The translations under genes and the position numbers were made by a program. Shown here piece by piece: positions 9,807-22,100 of a DNA stretch of 32,500 nt. The notes beneath the pieces were generated by a model. The model did no database searches and was not told the origin of the DNA. It saw only the letters and a program-made list of their open reading frames with translations. The stretch is from Cristatella mucedo (Eukaryota; Bryozoa; Phylactolaemata; Cristatellidae): the NCBI GenBank assembly GCA_009760855.2, contig WPIO01000050.1:987501-1020000 (forward strand), written 5' to 3'. Each line of letters begins with the position of its first letter. Position 1 is the stretch's first letter.

Positions 9807-11324
9807 GGCGCAGCCCACCGTAATTGTTTTAGCACAACACGGCAGCGTGGCGTTAAAAAAATGGTCGTCGACGCAAACCTAATCAGACACATATCCGTGC
9901 ATGCATCCTCTTGATAGCCAGAGGGCGGCTCACTGCGTGCGAATGAAACCCTGCGGGAAGCGAGATGACAGTAATTACCGGTAGTCGTCCGGTAGGTGCG
10001 CCATCGTGCCTTTGCGGCAGCGTAGCAGCGCTTGCCCGTGCATCTATTTAAATGTGCCCGAACCACCTAGCCGAGTACCATAGTGTATTCGTTTGGTGTT
10101 TTGCAGGCTTTATACAGCGCGTACGGTGCCTAGCCTTGGCTACCAATTCCTTGCATCGTGTTGCTAGGCACCTGATAAGGTAGCTCTCTTAGGGTGCTGC
10201 ACGAAATGCCGATTACCGTTACGTTAAAATTCAAGAAAGCCGCCGCGTTTTGAGTCACTGAGAGGAAACTAAATAAAAATAGCGCCAACAAACCTATCAT
10301 ATTTGCCAACAGCTGGCACTTGTTACGATGCATACTTTTGCTCACTTAGAACGACGGGTTGAAAAATTCGGCTAAAGTGCACTTGGCGGAGACTCGCGGG
10401 TATACAGCGTGTGAGACCGAAGCTACTCTTGATTAAAAGTTCTTTAATCTATATTTATTACAAGTTCGTAGGCTGAGAGCAGCAGCAATAAATTATACCA
10501 CTAGGCTTTCGCCTCAGCGAAAAGCCGAGACGGTTCGCGTGCCAGGCAGCGTGCACGAACACTTCGCCGCGGAGAACCGTTCGGCGACCGCCCGTAGCGA
10601 AGGCTTTCTCATCCAAAAACCGACAGGGTTGGGTGTAGCTCAGAAAATAAACACAGTGGAGCACAGTCAAGCTCCGTCGTTGCTAAAGTAACACAAAACC
10701 AGCAGCTTCATTGGTGCTCATGCCAGCAGCAAGCATTCGACGCTAGTATGCCCAGGTGAATGACAGTCCAGCCGCTAGGAGAGAGGTTATGAGCGCCGAG
10801 TACGTCACGAATATGGCCGACTTTCCACGGTTAGCGCACTGCTGAGGCCGCTCAGTGCTCTGCTTCTCTTCAAGCGTCATGTCACCCGCCTGCGTTTCGC
10901 TCAGCTGCGGCTTGGCTGAAAAAGGACAGTGCAGTTCGTGCCGCCGACGATTCGAGGCAGGCTCAGCAATCAGTGCTAAATATCGCTCCAGCAGTACACA
11001 AGAAGCAGCAAACGTTTTTTTTTTATTGAGAGCCATTTCTGTAATTGCATTGCTTTATAATTTCATTTCGTTCTAAGAAACTCGGATCTCTATCTAGGAC
11101 CTTACAAGCTTACCGGAAAAGGAAGCACGTCCATTGATGATCGGAAATGACATGCAAAATCTTAGCGAGCGTAAGCACATGTTCGACATTTCGCATGGGC
11201 GGATCCAGTGCTTTGAAGGAACAGGTGGAGAGGTGTGCAGCCTCTTTTATTGGAAAATTCAAAATACATATCTCCAACCGGAGGCGGTCGGCCATGAGAA
11301 TGAACGCCGGAAAGGAATTTCCCC
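9807..11324. other. No supported gene (9.8-11.3 kb)
   Basis: Apart from the weak minus-strand frame at 10743-11036, I see no coding or RNA signal. Near 10502-10610 a loose inverted arrangement (ccgagacggtt against aaccgttcgg) may reflect an old duplicated or inverted element. Confidence 0.5.
10743..11036 (-). CDS. Uncertain 97-codon open frame with C-terminal hydrophobic segment
   Basis: I do not recognise it. It starts MALNKKK, is polar and charged in the middle, and ends with a hydrophobic stretch (SAIFVTYSALITSLLAAGLS) just before the stop. That would suit a tail-anchored or last-exon membrane helix. The start is inside a run of ten A on this strand, which could instead be an old poly(A). 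No splice partner or polyadenylation signal is evident. It may be chance. Confidence 0.2.
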   Translation of the reverse strand: MALNKKKTFAASCVLLERYLALIAEPASNRRRHELHCPFSAKPQLSETQAGDMTLEEKQSTERPQQCANRGKSAIFVTYSALITSLLAAGLSFTWAY

Positions 11325-11397
11325 TTGAGCGGATAACAGTCATGCGAGCTCCGGTTGTAGCGGCCCAGTACATTACCGACTGAGCTAGCGAGACTAG
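11325..11397 (-). other. tRNA-like A-box remnant
   Basis: Minus strand gtctcgctagctcagtcggt matches the start and A box of a tRNA (TAGCTCAGTCGG). The acceptor stem has no 3' partner and the B box is degenerate (ggagctcgcatgact). It is most likely a tRNA-derived repeat relic, not a functional tRNA. Confidence 0.3.
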
Positions 11398-11799
11398 TGT
11401 TTCTCCGGCGCTCTAGCCCGGACTATCAGGTCCCGGTGGTAAATTGCCACCCACATGATCGAGAAGAGTCATGATGGAATGCCAGCATGAAGATGTGCAC
11501 TTATGATGAAAAATTGTGTCGCTAAATGTATCCATTACACTAACTGCGACGGCGATCAGTGCGCCTATTTCAATTCCAGAGATTTCATTACGTCGGTTGA
11601 CAAGTATCTCCTTGCTACGGCCGTGCGGAAACCGGGGCGGAGCCACGGTCTCCAAAAGATTTCAGGCTCCTTAAGGCACAGCTACAGGAGTGAGGTCAGA
11701 GCAGTGGGCGATAAGTTAGGAATAAGTGACTTAGCAATCAGATCCCCGAGGAATGCCTAACTTAATGCAAGGGCCGGAAGATCTGCATGCAGTGAAATT

Positions 11800-11955
11800 C
11801 ATAAGAACATAATTCATTCGTATAGCACCTGAAGAGAACTTGGTCTCTATGCAGACGCTTCTTTACGTTTCCAGTCGGGCTCGAGCTCACGACCTTGGTC
11901 GTTGTAGGGTCAGGAAATATCTGAGGCTATTTTTCTAGGCCAATTGCTACCAAAG
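11800..11955 (-). mobile_element. tRNA-derived SINE, minus-strand copy
   Basis: On the minus strand it shows an A-box-like region (ttggtagcaattggcctag), the B box (ggtcgtgagctcgagcccg) and then the tail (tgcatagagaccaagttctc, followed by ggtgctatacgaatgaatta). It is clearly the same family as the 7.6 kb copy but old. Confidence 0.75.
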
Positions 11956-12302
11956 CCCTCACCAATCGTAGGTGCTCTCTCAACTAATCCAATCTTCGAT
12001 ATGAATGAGCATGATCAGCTCAGTTTCGTTTGGCCATTACGTCGGTAAGTTGAGTGAATGCATTGTGAAAAGAAGTTATCCAGAATCTACAGCCGATGGC
12101 TGGGCACGAAATAATCTAAGCGCTAACCCGACGGCCTTTGGCCTCTGCACTCTGAAATATTCCGATGAGGTTGAACTTGTCCTACAGCAGGCTATCCTCT
12201 ATTGCGGTCAGCAAGGGAGCGGTGCTATCCAGCGAGGCTCTTCTCTTGCTGTATAAATGATGCTGCTAAATCAGCCTTAACCTTTACCTAAAACCATTGC
12301 AG

Positions 12303-12403
12303 CATAGTGACAGCAATTCTCAGGTGACAGCAATTATATATTATATTATATTATATTCATATATATATATATATTATATTATATTCATAGTGACAGCAAT
12401 TCT
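12303..12403. repeat. AT tract flanked by an 18-nt exact direct repeat
   Basis: catagtgacagcaattct occurs at 12303-12320 and 12386-12403, with a third partial copy (gtgacagcaatt) at about 12324. The interval is ATATT/TA repeat. This looks like local tandem duplication with AT expansion. Confidence 0.85.
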
Positions 12404-12925
12404 GTGGGCTCTTGATATAAAGTTGGTGACGAGCGTTACCAAAAGCTACCGAGCGATCGAGCATAACGGGCGGCCAGACTCGACGTGTCTGAGAGTCTTG
12501 CAAAAACCGCTACATACTCCCAGCACTACAGACTCTGAGGTATGATATGCATCAATACACGAAAGAAGCTGCACAGCTAGGGTTAAAACTTCGATGAAAG
12601 AGTTAAGCAGCTCTCAAACTTGTCGCAGTATTTTTAAGCGAATCACAATCACCTTGAATTGAAAGACCTTTCTTACGATTCGTGTTCTCTATAAGCGATT
12701 GTGTAATGTGCGTGCGTACTTGTATCTCGTTCCTACGGAAGTTTCAGTGGCTCGGATCGATGATTGATTGGTACAATCTAAACGTTTTCCAGCGTGCCAT
12801 TCGATGGACAGAGCCACACCTGGTCCAATTAATACGCAGCATCTCCTAGCTTGAGATCAGCAGTCATAGATTGCTTACGTCAGCACTAAACCAAAGGCCT
12901 TCTGGAAAATTGCTTGCATTGTGCA

Positions 12926-13273
12926 TTATAAGAGGTTCATACTCATTAGCAACTGGCAGCAAGCTGCTGCATTTGCCGAGTGAACGATGCTTGAACGGAG
13001 AATAAGGCAGATTGAGCACGGAAGATATTCTGTAGGATCGGTTTCAATGTCAAGGTCTTGATGCTTAGCGACTCGCAGACAAGTTTTGTTGTTGCAGAGA
13101 TACTGACACCTTCTGGAGAGAGAATGAGATCCGCATGCTTCAGGCGTACACAAGTTGGGATCAATATGAGCTAGCAGCCAACGATTACGCGATAACATTT
13201 GATCGAGAGTGTGACCCTTGCTGCGAAGGGGGCTAAGCACCAGGGTAGCCCAAGCAAAATGAATCGGGGTCAT
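12926..13273 (-). pseudogene. Possible ankyrin-like fragment
   Basis: The minus-strand frame opens GMTPIHFAWATLV and continues QMLSRNRWLLAHIDPN, which loosely resembles an ankyrin repeat (TPLHxA...LL..G(A/D)). Only one unit is visible, and the frame continues without further resemblance. It lies just downstream, on the same strand, of a truncated LINE tail. Confidence 0.2.
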
Positions 13274-13304
13274 ACCAGAATTAGGTAAACAGGTGGAGAT
13301 TTAT

Positions 13305-13395
13305 AATAATAATAATAATAATATTGCACTTGATAAAGCGCCCTCAGAGAACTTAATCTCTTTCTAGGCGCTTTACATTTGCTGCAAAGTGATAC
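13305..13395 (-). mobile_element. 5'-truncated LINE 3' tail
   Basis: Read on the minus strand: tcactttgcagcaaatgtaa, then agcgcctagaaagagattaa, ctctgagggcgctttatcaa, and an (ATT)n tail. It is almost identical to the end of the 8.4 kb LINE. Only the last ~90 nt is recognisable. Confidence 0.85.
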
Positions 13396-13889
13396 GCAAT
13401 AGAATAATTTGGTTATGAAAATAAAAACTAAATTATCCAGCATTGGGTTTGGACGATTTCAAAAATGCTGAATTTAATAATATTAAACAAATCGTAAATC
13501 TGGCAACTCTTGGTAACCGGGATGGTGTTTTTGCTACCAGTAGAAGTTTTCTCGCACATGGTATTGAACGAAAGAGATTCAAAGAAAAAACTTAGAGGGT
13601 ACTGCAACAAGCAGGAACTTGGAAGAGGAGCTAGCAGCGATAGCTGCTACGCCGGCACGCATAATTGGTACCGGCTTTAGAAATACCAGAGAAAGAGTCT
13701 TTTGGGGAAGGCACGATTCTCGCCAGTCTCATCGTGGTAGATTCAACAAGGGGAAGGGTTCGCAGCTTATCAGATCGGTGGGAGCGTCACCATCGCGCGG
13801 CGTATGACTTTCCGCCTATTCTGTGTATGGCACACCAACTCCGTGCGAAAATTGTAAGAGCGGCCATACGGGTCATTGTTGACTTGGTA

Positions 13890-13895
<6 letters not shown>

Positions 13896-13944
<49 letters not shown>

Positions 13945-14093
13945 GGAGAGATAAAGAGAGACAGGCAGACCGACAGACAGACAGATAGACAGACAGACAG
14001 AGTCAGAGACAGACAGACAGACATACAGACAGAGAGACAGCCAGACAGACAGGCAGGAAGGCAGGCAGGCAGACAGACAGACAAGCAGACAGA
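13896..14093. repeat. (GA)n-(GACA)n composite microsatellite beside the gene's 3' end
   Basis: About 20 GA units, then about 150 nt of GACA/CAGG/CAGA-type tetranucleotides. It begins about 85 nt beyond the FRRS1-like stop on the transcript side, so it may be transcribed as CU and UCUG repeats in a 3' UTR. Confidence 0.95.
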
Positions 14094-14177
14094 GAGGTGC
14101 TGCAAGAATTTCGCCAAGCTACAAACCAAATTTTGGGTTTCAGCGTTTTGAAAGTAAATATATGCGAAGATCTTTGC

Positions 14178-14233
14178 TCAAACGACGATATGAACCTCGG
14201 CGGCAGGAATGGGGTTAGTAGGAGGGCAGTAGC
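14178..14233 (-). CDS. FRRS1: Exon 14: proposed C-terminal tail and stop
   Basis: Two phase-completing bases plus 18 codons including the TGA stop. The acceptor is tctgccaattcag after an intron of only 97 bp. It encodes YCPPTNPIPAAEVHIVV and then stops. There is no strong homology in such a short tail. The support is the phase match, the acceptor, and the total length becoming an exact multiple of three. An alternative last exon further down, or termination inside the intron, cannot be excluded. Confidence 0.55.
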
Positions 14234-16472
14234 CTGAATTGGCAGAGCACGCCCTGCCCTGCCTTCTTCTCCCACTCTCTGCTCTCGGCGGATCAGGTTC
14301 TGATAGCTTGCCTGCCATCGGTTTACTTACAGCAGAACTGAAGGATTTCGAAGGCAATGCCGAACGCAAGCTGGCATGCGATCCACGTGGCCACGACCGC
14401 GGAGCCCCAGGTGACAACTCGTGGCGGCAAGTAGGAAATGTTGACGCCGAGCACCATGCAAGTGGCGGCGCACACCCACGACGCCAGCCCGACGACGCGG
14501 TGGTACCAGGCGAATGCCTTCCTCCGGCTGGACGTCGGGCGTGGCCGGCAGAGTGCCGTCGAGGACTGGAGCACCGTGAGCGCCATGACTGCCACGCCGA
14601 AGCCGGCGTGCACCGACCCAACCTGCACGATATCGATAAGAACAGCAATAGAAATATTCAGTCACTTTACGTAGTTTCCCACGATGAAAACATCACTATC
14701 TAGCCACTTTACGCACTTTTAAATCGAAGCGCACACAAAAGAGCTGCACAGTTGTTTTTATTCGCAAAGGAAAATATATCAAGAAACACTCAAACGGCAG
14801 AAAGCTGTAAGAGGCGAATTCGGGTGCTATGTGATGTAATATATCTCCGTCTGTAACTCCAAAAAGGTGCGAAGACTATTTGGCTGTTACACAGGAGAGT
14901 TTTGCATAGCACACTCACAGCCCAAGTGGGTTTTGGTATTCGTTCGCTAGCTAACAGCCTTCCTCGAAATCAAAGAAGAGAAAGTGAGAAGCCTGTCTGA
15001 GTCCGGAGTGAGCAGTGGATGTAGTAAGTAGCATGGAAGTAGCAGTTTAGGACGCCTGGGAATGATGTGCCATAGTGGGCAGCAAAAGAGTAGTTGTCGT
15101 TTCGTAAGAATTGTGGCGGTGAGTTCCCACAGCCTGGGACCTGGAGAGCAACTGGGAGACAGGATCGACTTCTGATTGCCCGTTAACCAGTCAGTGATAA
15201 ACCGGCCAATGGTCAACCAGCCAATGGATTACAAGCCAAATATTAACCAGCCAATGATTTACCAGCAAACTATTAACCAGCCAACTGTTAACCATAAAAT
15301 TAAATGAACTACTCGGTATCTTTGTATGAGCAGCCATAACAACAGCTAAAAATCATAACACCTACAATAAGGCTACCTTTAAATATGCGTCTAAATATGC
15401 ATATATTAAATATGTTAAACAAATTTTAGTTAATAATAAATATAATATAAATATTGAATATGCATAGGTAGTGTGGGTGTTCGCGGGGCGGCTCAACGAA
15501 AGAAAGAATAAGAATCCTCAGTAAGCGGGTTGCTAGAACGACGTGGACGCATTGACGCAGGCGGATGTGAGTGCAGGTGGCTGTTTGGCGGAGGCTTGCA
15601 TCGTCTCCGAAGCAGACAGGCAAAGAGAGAGGAGAGGATAGCGTCGGTACAAGCCGGCTGACGCCCAGAAAGTGCGGAGATGAGAGTGCGGGCGACGTTA
15701 GGGTCACGCGATCACGCGCCAGCTCATTGGGCGGTGGGGCTGCATGTGAATCTGGTTGAAGGATAGAGAAAACATGGCGGCGGTGCCACACTCCCACAGA
15801 GGCGCCGCCTGGCTGGCTTGAGCTTCACCTCAGCTGCTTATACTTTGCCAAGTGTGCAGTAGCTTCCATCAGCCCGATAGAGAGTCGCCTTTCTCGTTGC
15901 TCTAGCTTCGCCGGGCCCGGACAACCGGTCGCTCAAACTTCGCCCTTCATCTGGATGACGTAATCCAAGTTCCGCCCAAATCAGCTGACTGCCTCCCTCG
16001 CTCGAGCCTCGCCCAGCCCGTCGAGACTTCGCACGACCCGCTAAAGCTTTGCTCTATCAGACCAAGCTGCTGCGCCTCAAACCACGCAGTAGATTCGCCT
16101 TAAACTTTGCCGGCCACTTAAGCTTTACATTTCTCCTGTCCGAAAAAGCGTCCCAGTGATCGCTTTAGCTTCGTCACACCGGCGAACGCTCCTCCCGAAA
16201 AGGCAGCGTCTCGCTCGCTTTAGCTTAGCTCATCCGGCTTACAGTCTTCCGTTGGCCCGCTTAAGGTGTGCACCAAGCGCTCGTGAGCGTACACACACAC
16301 ACACGCACACTCACGCACACACACACACACACACACACACTTTTTTTTATCAAGAATGATATTACTCACCATTAAATCGCGTTTCCCTTTGCAGCAAATG
16401 CACAAATGTAAAAAACCTAGAAAGAGATTGAGTTCCCTGAGGGTATTTTATCAAGTACATTTTTGTTATCAT

Positions 16473-16508
<36 letters not shown>

Positions 16509-17034
16509 GCACACACACAAACACACACAGATACACATTCGCTCGTTCACTTTCAGTCTACTTCCTCCCACTTAGTTTTCTTTTACTCTTTCTCTCTAGC
16601 ACTTAATACTTACTCATCTTCACCTGGGATTGGGAACACACGAGTTGACTGCTGCTACAAGATTCCGGAAGCTACTACTAGTCCCTAGCGTATCCTAGGC
16701 TAGAGACCCAGGTCTAGGGCGAGGGGGCAGCAGCAGCAGCAGTGGCGGCGGCCAGGGAGGAGGCGGCTGGTGGACGGCTGCTGCTCAATCGGCTCACCTT
16801 TGACCAGCCGCGAAGGTAGACAAAAGCGATGATGAATCCGGCGATAGTCAGCGGCACGGCAGCAAACAGCATTCCTCGGTGAATCTATAGGAGGTAGAGT
16901 ATGCTTGAATCAATTCAGCGCCGATGCCGCTAAGACCGAGGCAGCCAAGACCGAGGCAGCCGAGGCCAAGGGAGCGAGGCAGCTAAAGCTTCTCTGTAAT
17001 GCCTGTGCAGCTGCAACACTGCTGGGTCGAAAGC

Positions 17035-17115
<81 letters not shown>

Positions 17116-19083
17116 GATTAGTGCGAGCCCTGGCCGACATTATCTCACGAATGAAGGATCAGGGGCCGGTAAGCGGACCGTCTCGGCAGTCTCGGCCCGA
17201 GTTTGCCAGCCGAGACCCGTCCGGCCAGGTCTCGGCATAGACGCTGAAGAGACCTGGCACTCCTCCGAGGTAGAAGAAGCTCACCTGCAGCCAGGCCACC
17301 TCGCCGTCGAGCTTGGCCGTGCCCAGCACACTACTGCGGAAGTATCGCGCCACCACGGTGGCAACGCTGGACAGACCGAGCCATGCTATGAGCATGAACG
17401 TGACTGAAAAGGAAGAAAAGAGGCGTCATTTCGCTACTACAGAAGCCTCCTGCTCAGCTGACCGGCATTTTCGCTGCTGTAGCTATCAGACAGTTTTCAC
17501 GATGTAACAATGCTCGACCGTTCACTATTTGCATGAGAGCTCGGGAGTGCAGCGGAGCGATCGTTGGTGGGTGCATTAAAACGATTGCATACAACACTGC
17601 TCATTCGAAATTCAAGCATCGCGCCGCCGAATTCCTGTCGAAGTGGGCTTAATTGGAGTGGACTGCAGTATGTTAAAGTAACACGTTGCCCCCCCCCCGA
17701 TCCCCTATTCGATTGTATTCTGTCGGTCTGCTACTGTGGCTGAGTTCCTCTGACTTTCAATCCATTATCGCAGCTACTGTTCTGTGTATGCTTACCATTC
17801 AGTCGGTATCTTCTAGTCATTCGACCTCCTAAATTCTCACTTACATCCACAGTCCCGTGACCAAATGCGTGAGGCTCAGATAGTCTCTAAAAGGTAGTCC
17901 TACATGCAGGATACATTCTTCTGCTACTCTGGTTTGCACCTTGAATGCAGGGATCCGAACATGCGGATGCGAACGAGAATAGTCTGAGTTGACACGGGCA
18001 ATACGCACCAGTCTGCGCGGTCAAGGTTAGCTTGACACTTACTGTGCACTTGTAACTCGACCGGCAAGGAGTTGAAGTAGTATTTCCTTGGGTTTGATAT
18101 GTTCATCGTGTCTGGTGAAACCACCGGCAGCTGATCATGTACCATTATAGAGTCGTACGATCCTAAACGAGTGAGGGCGAAAAAGTAGCTCACATCATCA
18201 CGCGATTGCAGCTGAGATGACTTCGCAGCAAAAACTCTGCAATCAGGACACGCGACGCTAATTTCAAGCAAATAATTCGGAGCTAGGGGATTCAGGATTC
18301 TTACCTGGATATAGTCTTCCCCAGCCTAGGTAGAGATAGTACTTTCCAGCTGCCGAAAGATCAAATGGATACAGAACGCTCGATCCAGACAGCGTCATAT
18401 TGACGTAAGCAAACTTAGGTCGGACAAAATCGCAGTAGAGTTTCCCGTTTGCGTAGTGCATGCTCACGTTAGTCACCAAATCCTGGAGTGAAATTTAAAA
18501 TATATAATATAATTGAAATATGAAAATTTAAGTGCGCTTCGCTAGAAAATACGGAAAACGAACGATGCAATTATTTGACGGGGATCGTCATGGCACACTT
18601 ATGCGAAGAACGAAAGAAATTTCGTCTGTCACGTGCGCGGCAAAGGTTCTTTGATGTATCATTTTATAAATAGGACATACAATTGCCCTGCCCTGATGGC
18701 TGGGTCCACTTAATTCTAAGATAAATAGAGCAAGGAACACCTTTATATATAGTCTATGCCATGGCTTGCAACACAAAAAATACGCGAGCGAATATCCGAC
18801 GAATACTCTCGCGACTACACGCTCTTTTCATTCACCACAGAAAGCTTTGCTCCTTTGGTCACATTTGACCAGCAAAATTACGAATGTGACAACCTAGCAG
18901 CAGCCCTCGCAGCAAGCCCAGGGCTACCGATATCAAAATGTGGCTGTAGGAAATTTCTACCTGGAGTTTCCCCGGATATTCCCCCCCCCCCGGTGGACCC
19001 CAGGACATTTCCCCCCTGGACATCCCCCCCCGGGGTAGGACATTCCCCCTATTTTGATTGATGTATAACTAAGAATACATATA

Positions 19084-19141
<58 letters not shown>

Positions 19142-22100
19142 AGTCTTAAAAGAGTTTTGAAGAGCAGGCACCTTACCCCTAGGCTAGGACCCATGAGCAC
19201 CTTACCCCTAGGCCACACCTGGGAGGCGATAACTTGTGCGACCATATTGAGAGACGGCTCTGGTCGTGTTCGGCCGTAGATCAGCTTAATCTGTTTAAAC
19301 GTGTTAAGCATTGCCGCCTATACTGGTAAGCGAACTTTTCAGTTAAATTCTGGATCTTTGTAATGCATCAGCTGATCAGGCGACGCGAAAGCTTGGGCCC
19401 TCTATGCCAGGGCGAACGAGGAAAGTCACCGCCGAGCTGGGCTGGTCCAGCGGTCAAGGCGCTCCGCCCCCCCCCCCAGACCAAGGTCTGGCTGAGGTCG
19501 TAGGCTAGAGCCCCGAGGCTTATGTGAAGCGCCTGAATAGAGATTACGTTCTCTTGGGGCGCTATACAAATGAATTATATATAATTATATATCGCGCGGT
19601 GGCGTGACATCATGCTAACGCACACTTAAACGGCAGCAATAGCATGAATTTTTATTTGTAGGGAGTAAGCTAACGCTTCGGCAACTCTCTGGACCTTAAA
19701 AAACGTGCATGATATCGTAGAAAATCCTCTCAGCGTCTAAATGCTTTGCAGCCAGAGTGCTTGATTGCAATGGCTTTTGGAGATTGTGTGTAAGTGACAT
19801 TGGTCGCATGCACACATACGTGAGCAATACAACAGTACCAAACAGTTTAGTATTCACAGAGACTGTAAACCTCACGTATTGGCAGTCAGTTTTCTCTCAT
19901 ATCTTAGTGCTATCAGTCGTATCATTGCAGATTCCAAGTTTCATTGGCCTCTGCTCGAGCAGACAGTGAGCCTCGCGGCTCATGGCCAAGGTCTTGGGGT
20001 TACGCAGTCACCAAGCTCATAGCCGAGGTCAAGCGGCACTTGCCTCGGTTGTTTTCTGGTTGTGGTAAGCAGGATTATAGCCTCGCTGAAACATCGGCTG
20101 CCCACTTGACGTCACAAGACACGTCAGAGTCTCGTCATTATCCTGAGTAGAATAGAAAATGCAAGCGTCAGTCCATCGCAATTTGTTAGTAAGGCTTTTC
20201 TAACGGCGATTAGGCGTACAGCCGCAGTATTGCTGCCTATTGACAGGTTGGTATACTTTTTTAGACGACAGAGCATATGCCGGGTAGCCGAGAGACGCCT
20301 CTGCCCTGAGGGTGACAAGGCGTGAGGTAGAGCATCGCGCATGCTTGTGAAAGGCTGCGATTTTTTGTCAGGCATCCGCTGGGCTTGACCGAGAAACTAA
20401 ATAGCCAGACAGAAAATCATTCTAGTCCAGTAACGAATTGTCTAGACGAGGAGCAGTGTCCTTAATTAACGGCTTGGCAGAAGTATGTGCTTGGCTGGAA
20501 CACCTGCAAGCTGGAACACCTAGCCCCAAACAAATAGAGAGTGTGAAGGCACGGGCCAATTAATGAGTACGTAGAAATTATGCGGATATTGTGTAGAAAA
20601 TCACCTCGGCCCTCAGCCCCCGAGAGGCGAAAGGAAGAGAATAGGGGAAAGGAGCGGTTAAGTTTTGCACTGGTTGCATAATTACCACCTGGAAATGTCC
20701 CCACACACAAGCCAGCCCTCCGCGGGAGCTGCTCGGCGCTCGAAGTTGGCCAGGCGAAGATTGACCATTTGCACAAGCTGTTTAAAAGAAGGCGATGCTT
20801 AAGCCGAAAGTCTCCAGTCAGCCAGTCACGTGAGTGGCGATTTGACGCCTCGACGCTTCCGGTGCACAAAGAGCTCTGGGTACTGGCGTCTTTTAGCGAC
20901 GATCGCACGAGATCCATAGAGGCTGCTAGGCGAGAAAGTTCGACGCGGGGACTGGGCGAGCAGCGTCGTATGAGGACGACGCAAAAGCGTACACGATTGG
21001 ATTTGTAAGCGTCACTTGTACCGGTCAGGGTCATAAAATACGGGGAGCGCCACCTAGAGGAGGAAATATATCTGACAGTGTTCCCGTTCTCGGTTTGATC
21101 GATAGAGGCACGTATCGCGGCAGTATGCTCTCTTAGCGTGTGCCGCCGGTATGCGTTGCCATTTGGAGAAACGCTCGGCGACGATACGTTTGGTGGCCAT
21201 TAAAATTAACGCGAGCTAGACCTTTTTATCTATATCTATTGCACCTCTGCACGGGCATTGAAGACGTGCGGTAGGCGCTAGTTTCGGCGGCGGCCGGATG
21301 GGCTGCTTGAATTGTTGGCGCCACTCGAGTGCTTCGGCGTTTCGCTCGTTCAGAAGCTTCCGGACATGCGATAATGTTCGTTCGCTCATACAAATTGCCA
21401 ATACACTGCTCGAGCGCGTGCCCTTTGAGCCATCGACTCACCATTTTAGTATCCAGAGAAAGACCCAAAGACAGGTATCCAGGAGTCTTGCCAGACATTT
21501 GGAACCGCACGTGACCAGCGCCAGCCGAGCTGTAAGCGACTACAGCGTCGCAGGACTCCGGGTCCGAGCAAGTCCTCGGCCAGAGCAAGCAAGTCTTGGA
21601 TATCCCGCAGCCATCGAAGTGTTTTATGCCATCCGGTTGTATGGCGATCTGCATGAGGCAATCGCGAGCTGATAAAGCGAGAAGCATTCAGAGGTTCGGG
21701 ACTAAACGTAAGCAATGCTACGAAGTAGTTTTTTTTTCAAGTCCCCACATTCTCAAGTCGCACGACCGCGTGTTCAATAACACTGACACCTAAATCAGCA
21801 ATAAGCAATAATGGAATGGCTAGAGAGCTATTCATTGCACCATTTAAAGGACCTCGCAGCCGTGAAAGAATTGTTTACGAACATGGCCTAATTAAGTGAC
21901 TCACCTGTAAAGGCGCTGCTAGTGTCGATTTTGGATAGGGCTGATTCGATGACAGCACAGTGGACACATTCACCCAGAATGTACTGTAATCTTTCATGAT
22001 GGTACCACTGAAAAAGGTTCTCGGCAGAGTAGCAAATGGCGGCAGCAGGCGAAAGCTCCGAGCACTTTGCTCGACAGCTGATCGCCAATGATAAGCAATA

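Noticed and set aside
9416-10066. 216-codon minus-strand frame, the longest in the window
   Set aside because: It runs through the unclassified repeat, has an Arg/Ser-rich composition with no motif, and is not preserved in the other copy.
18756-19061. Plus-strand 101-codon frame ending in a Pro-rich stretch
   Set aside because: The Pro run is the C-rich simple repeat, and the rest has no motif; it is antisense inside intron 8.
20462-21034. 190-codon minus-strand frame in intron 6
   Set aside because: No recognisable domain; it lies between two well-phased exons and would disrupt the DOMON domain.
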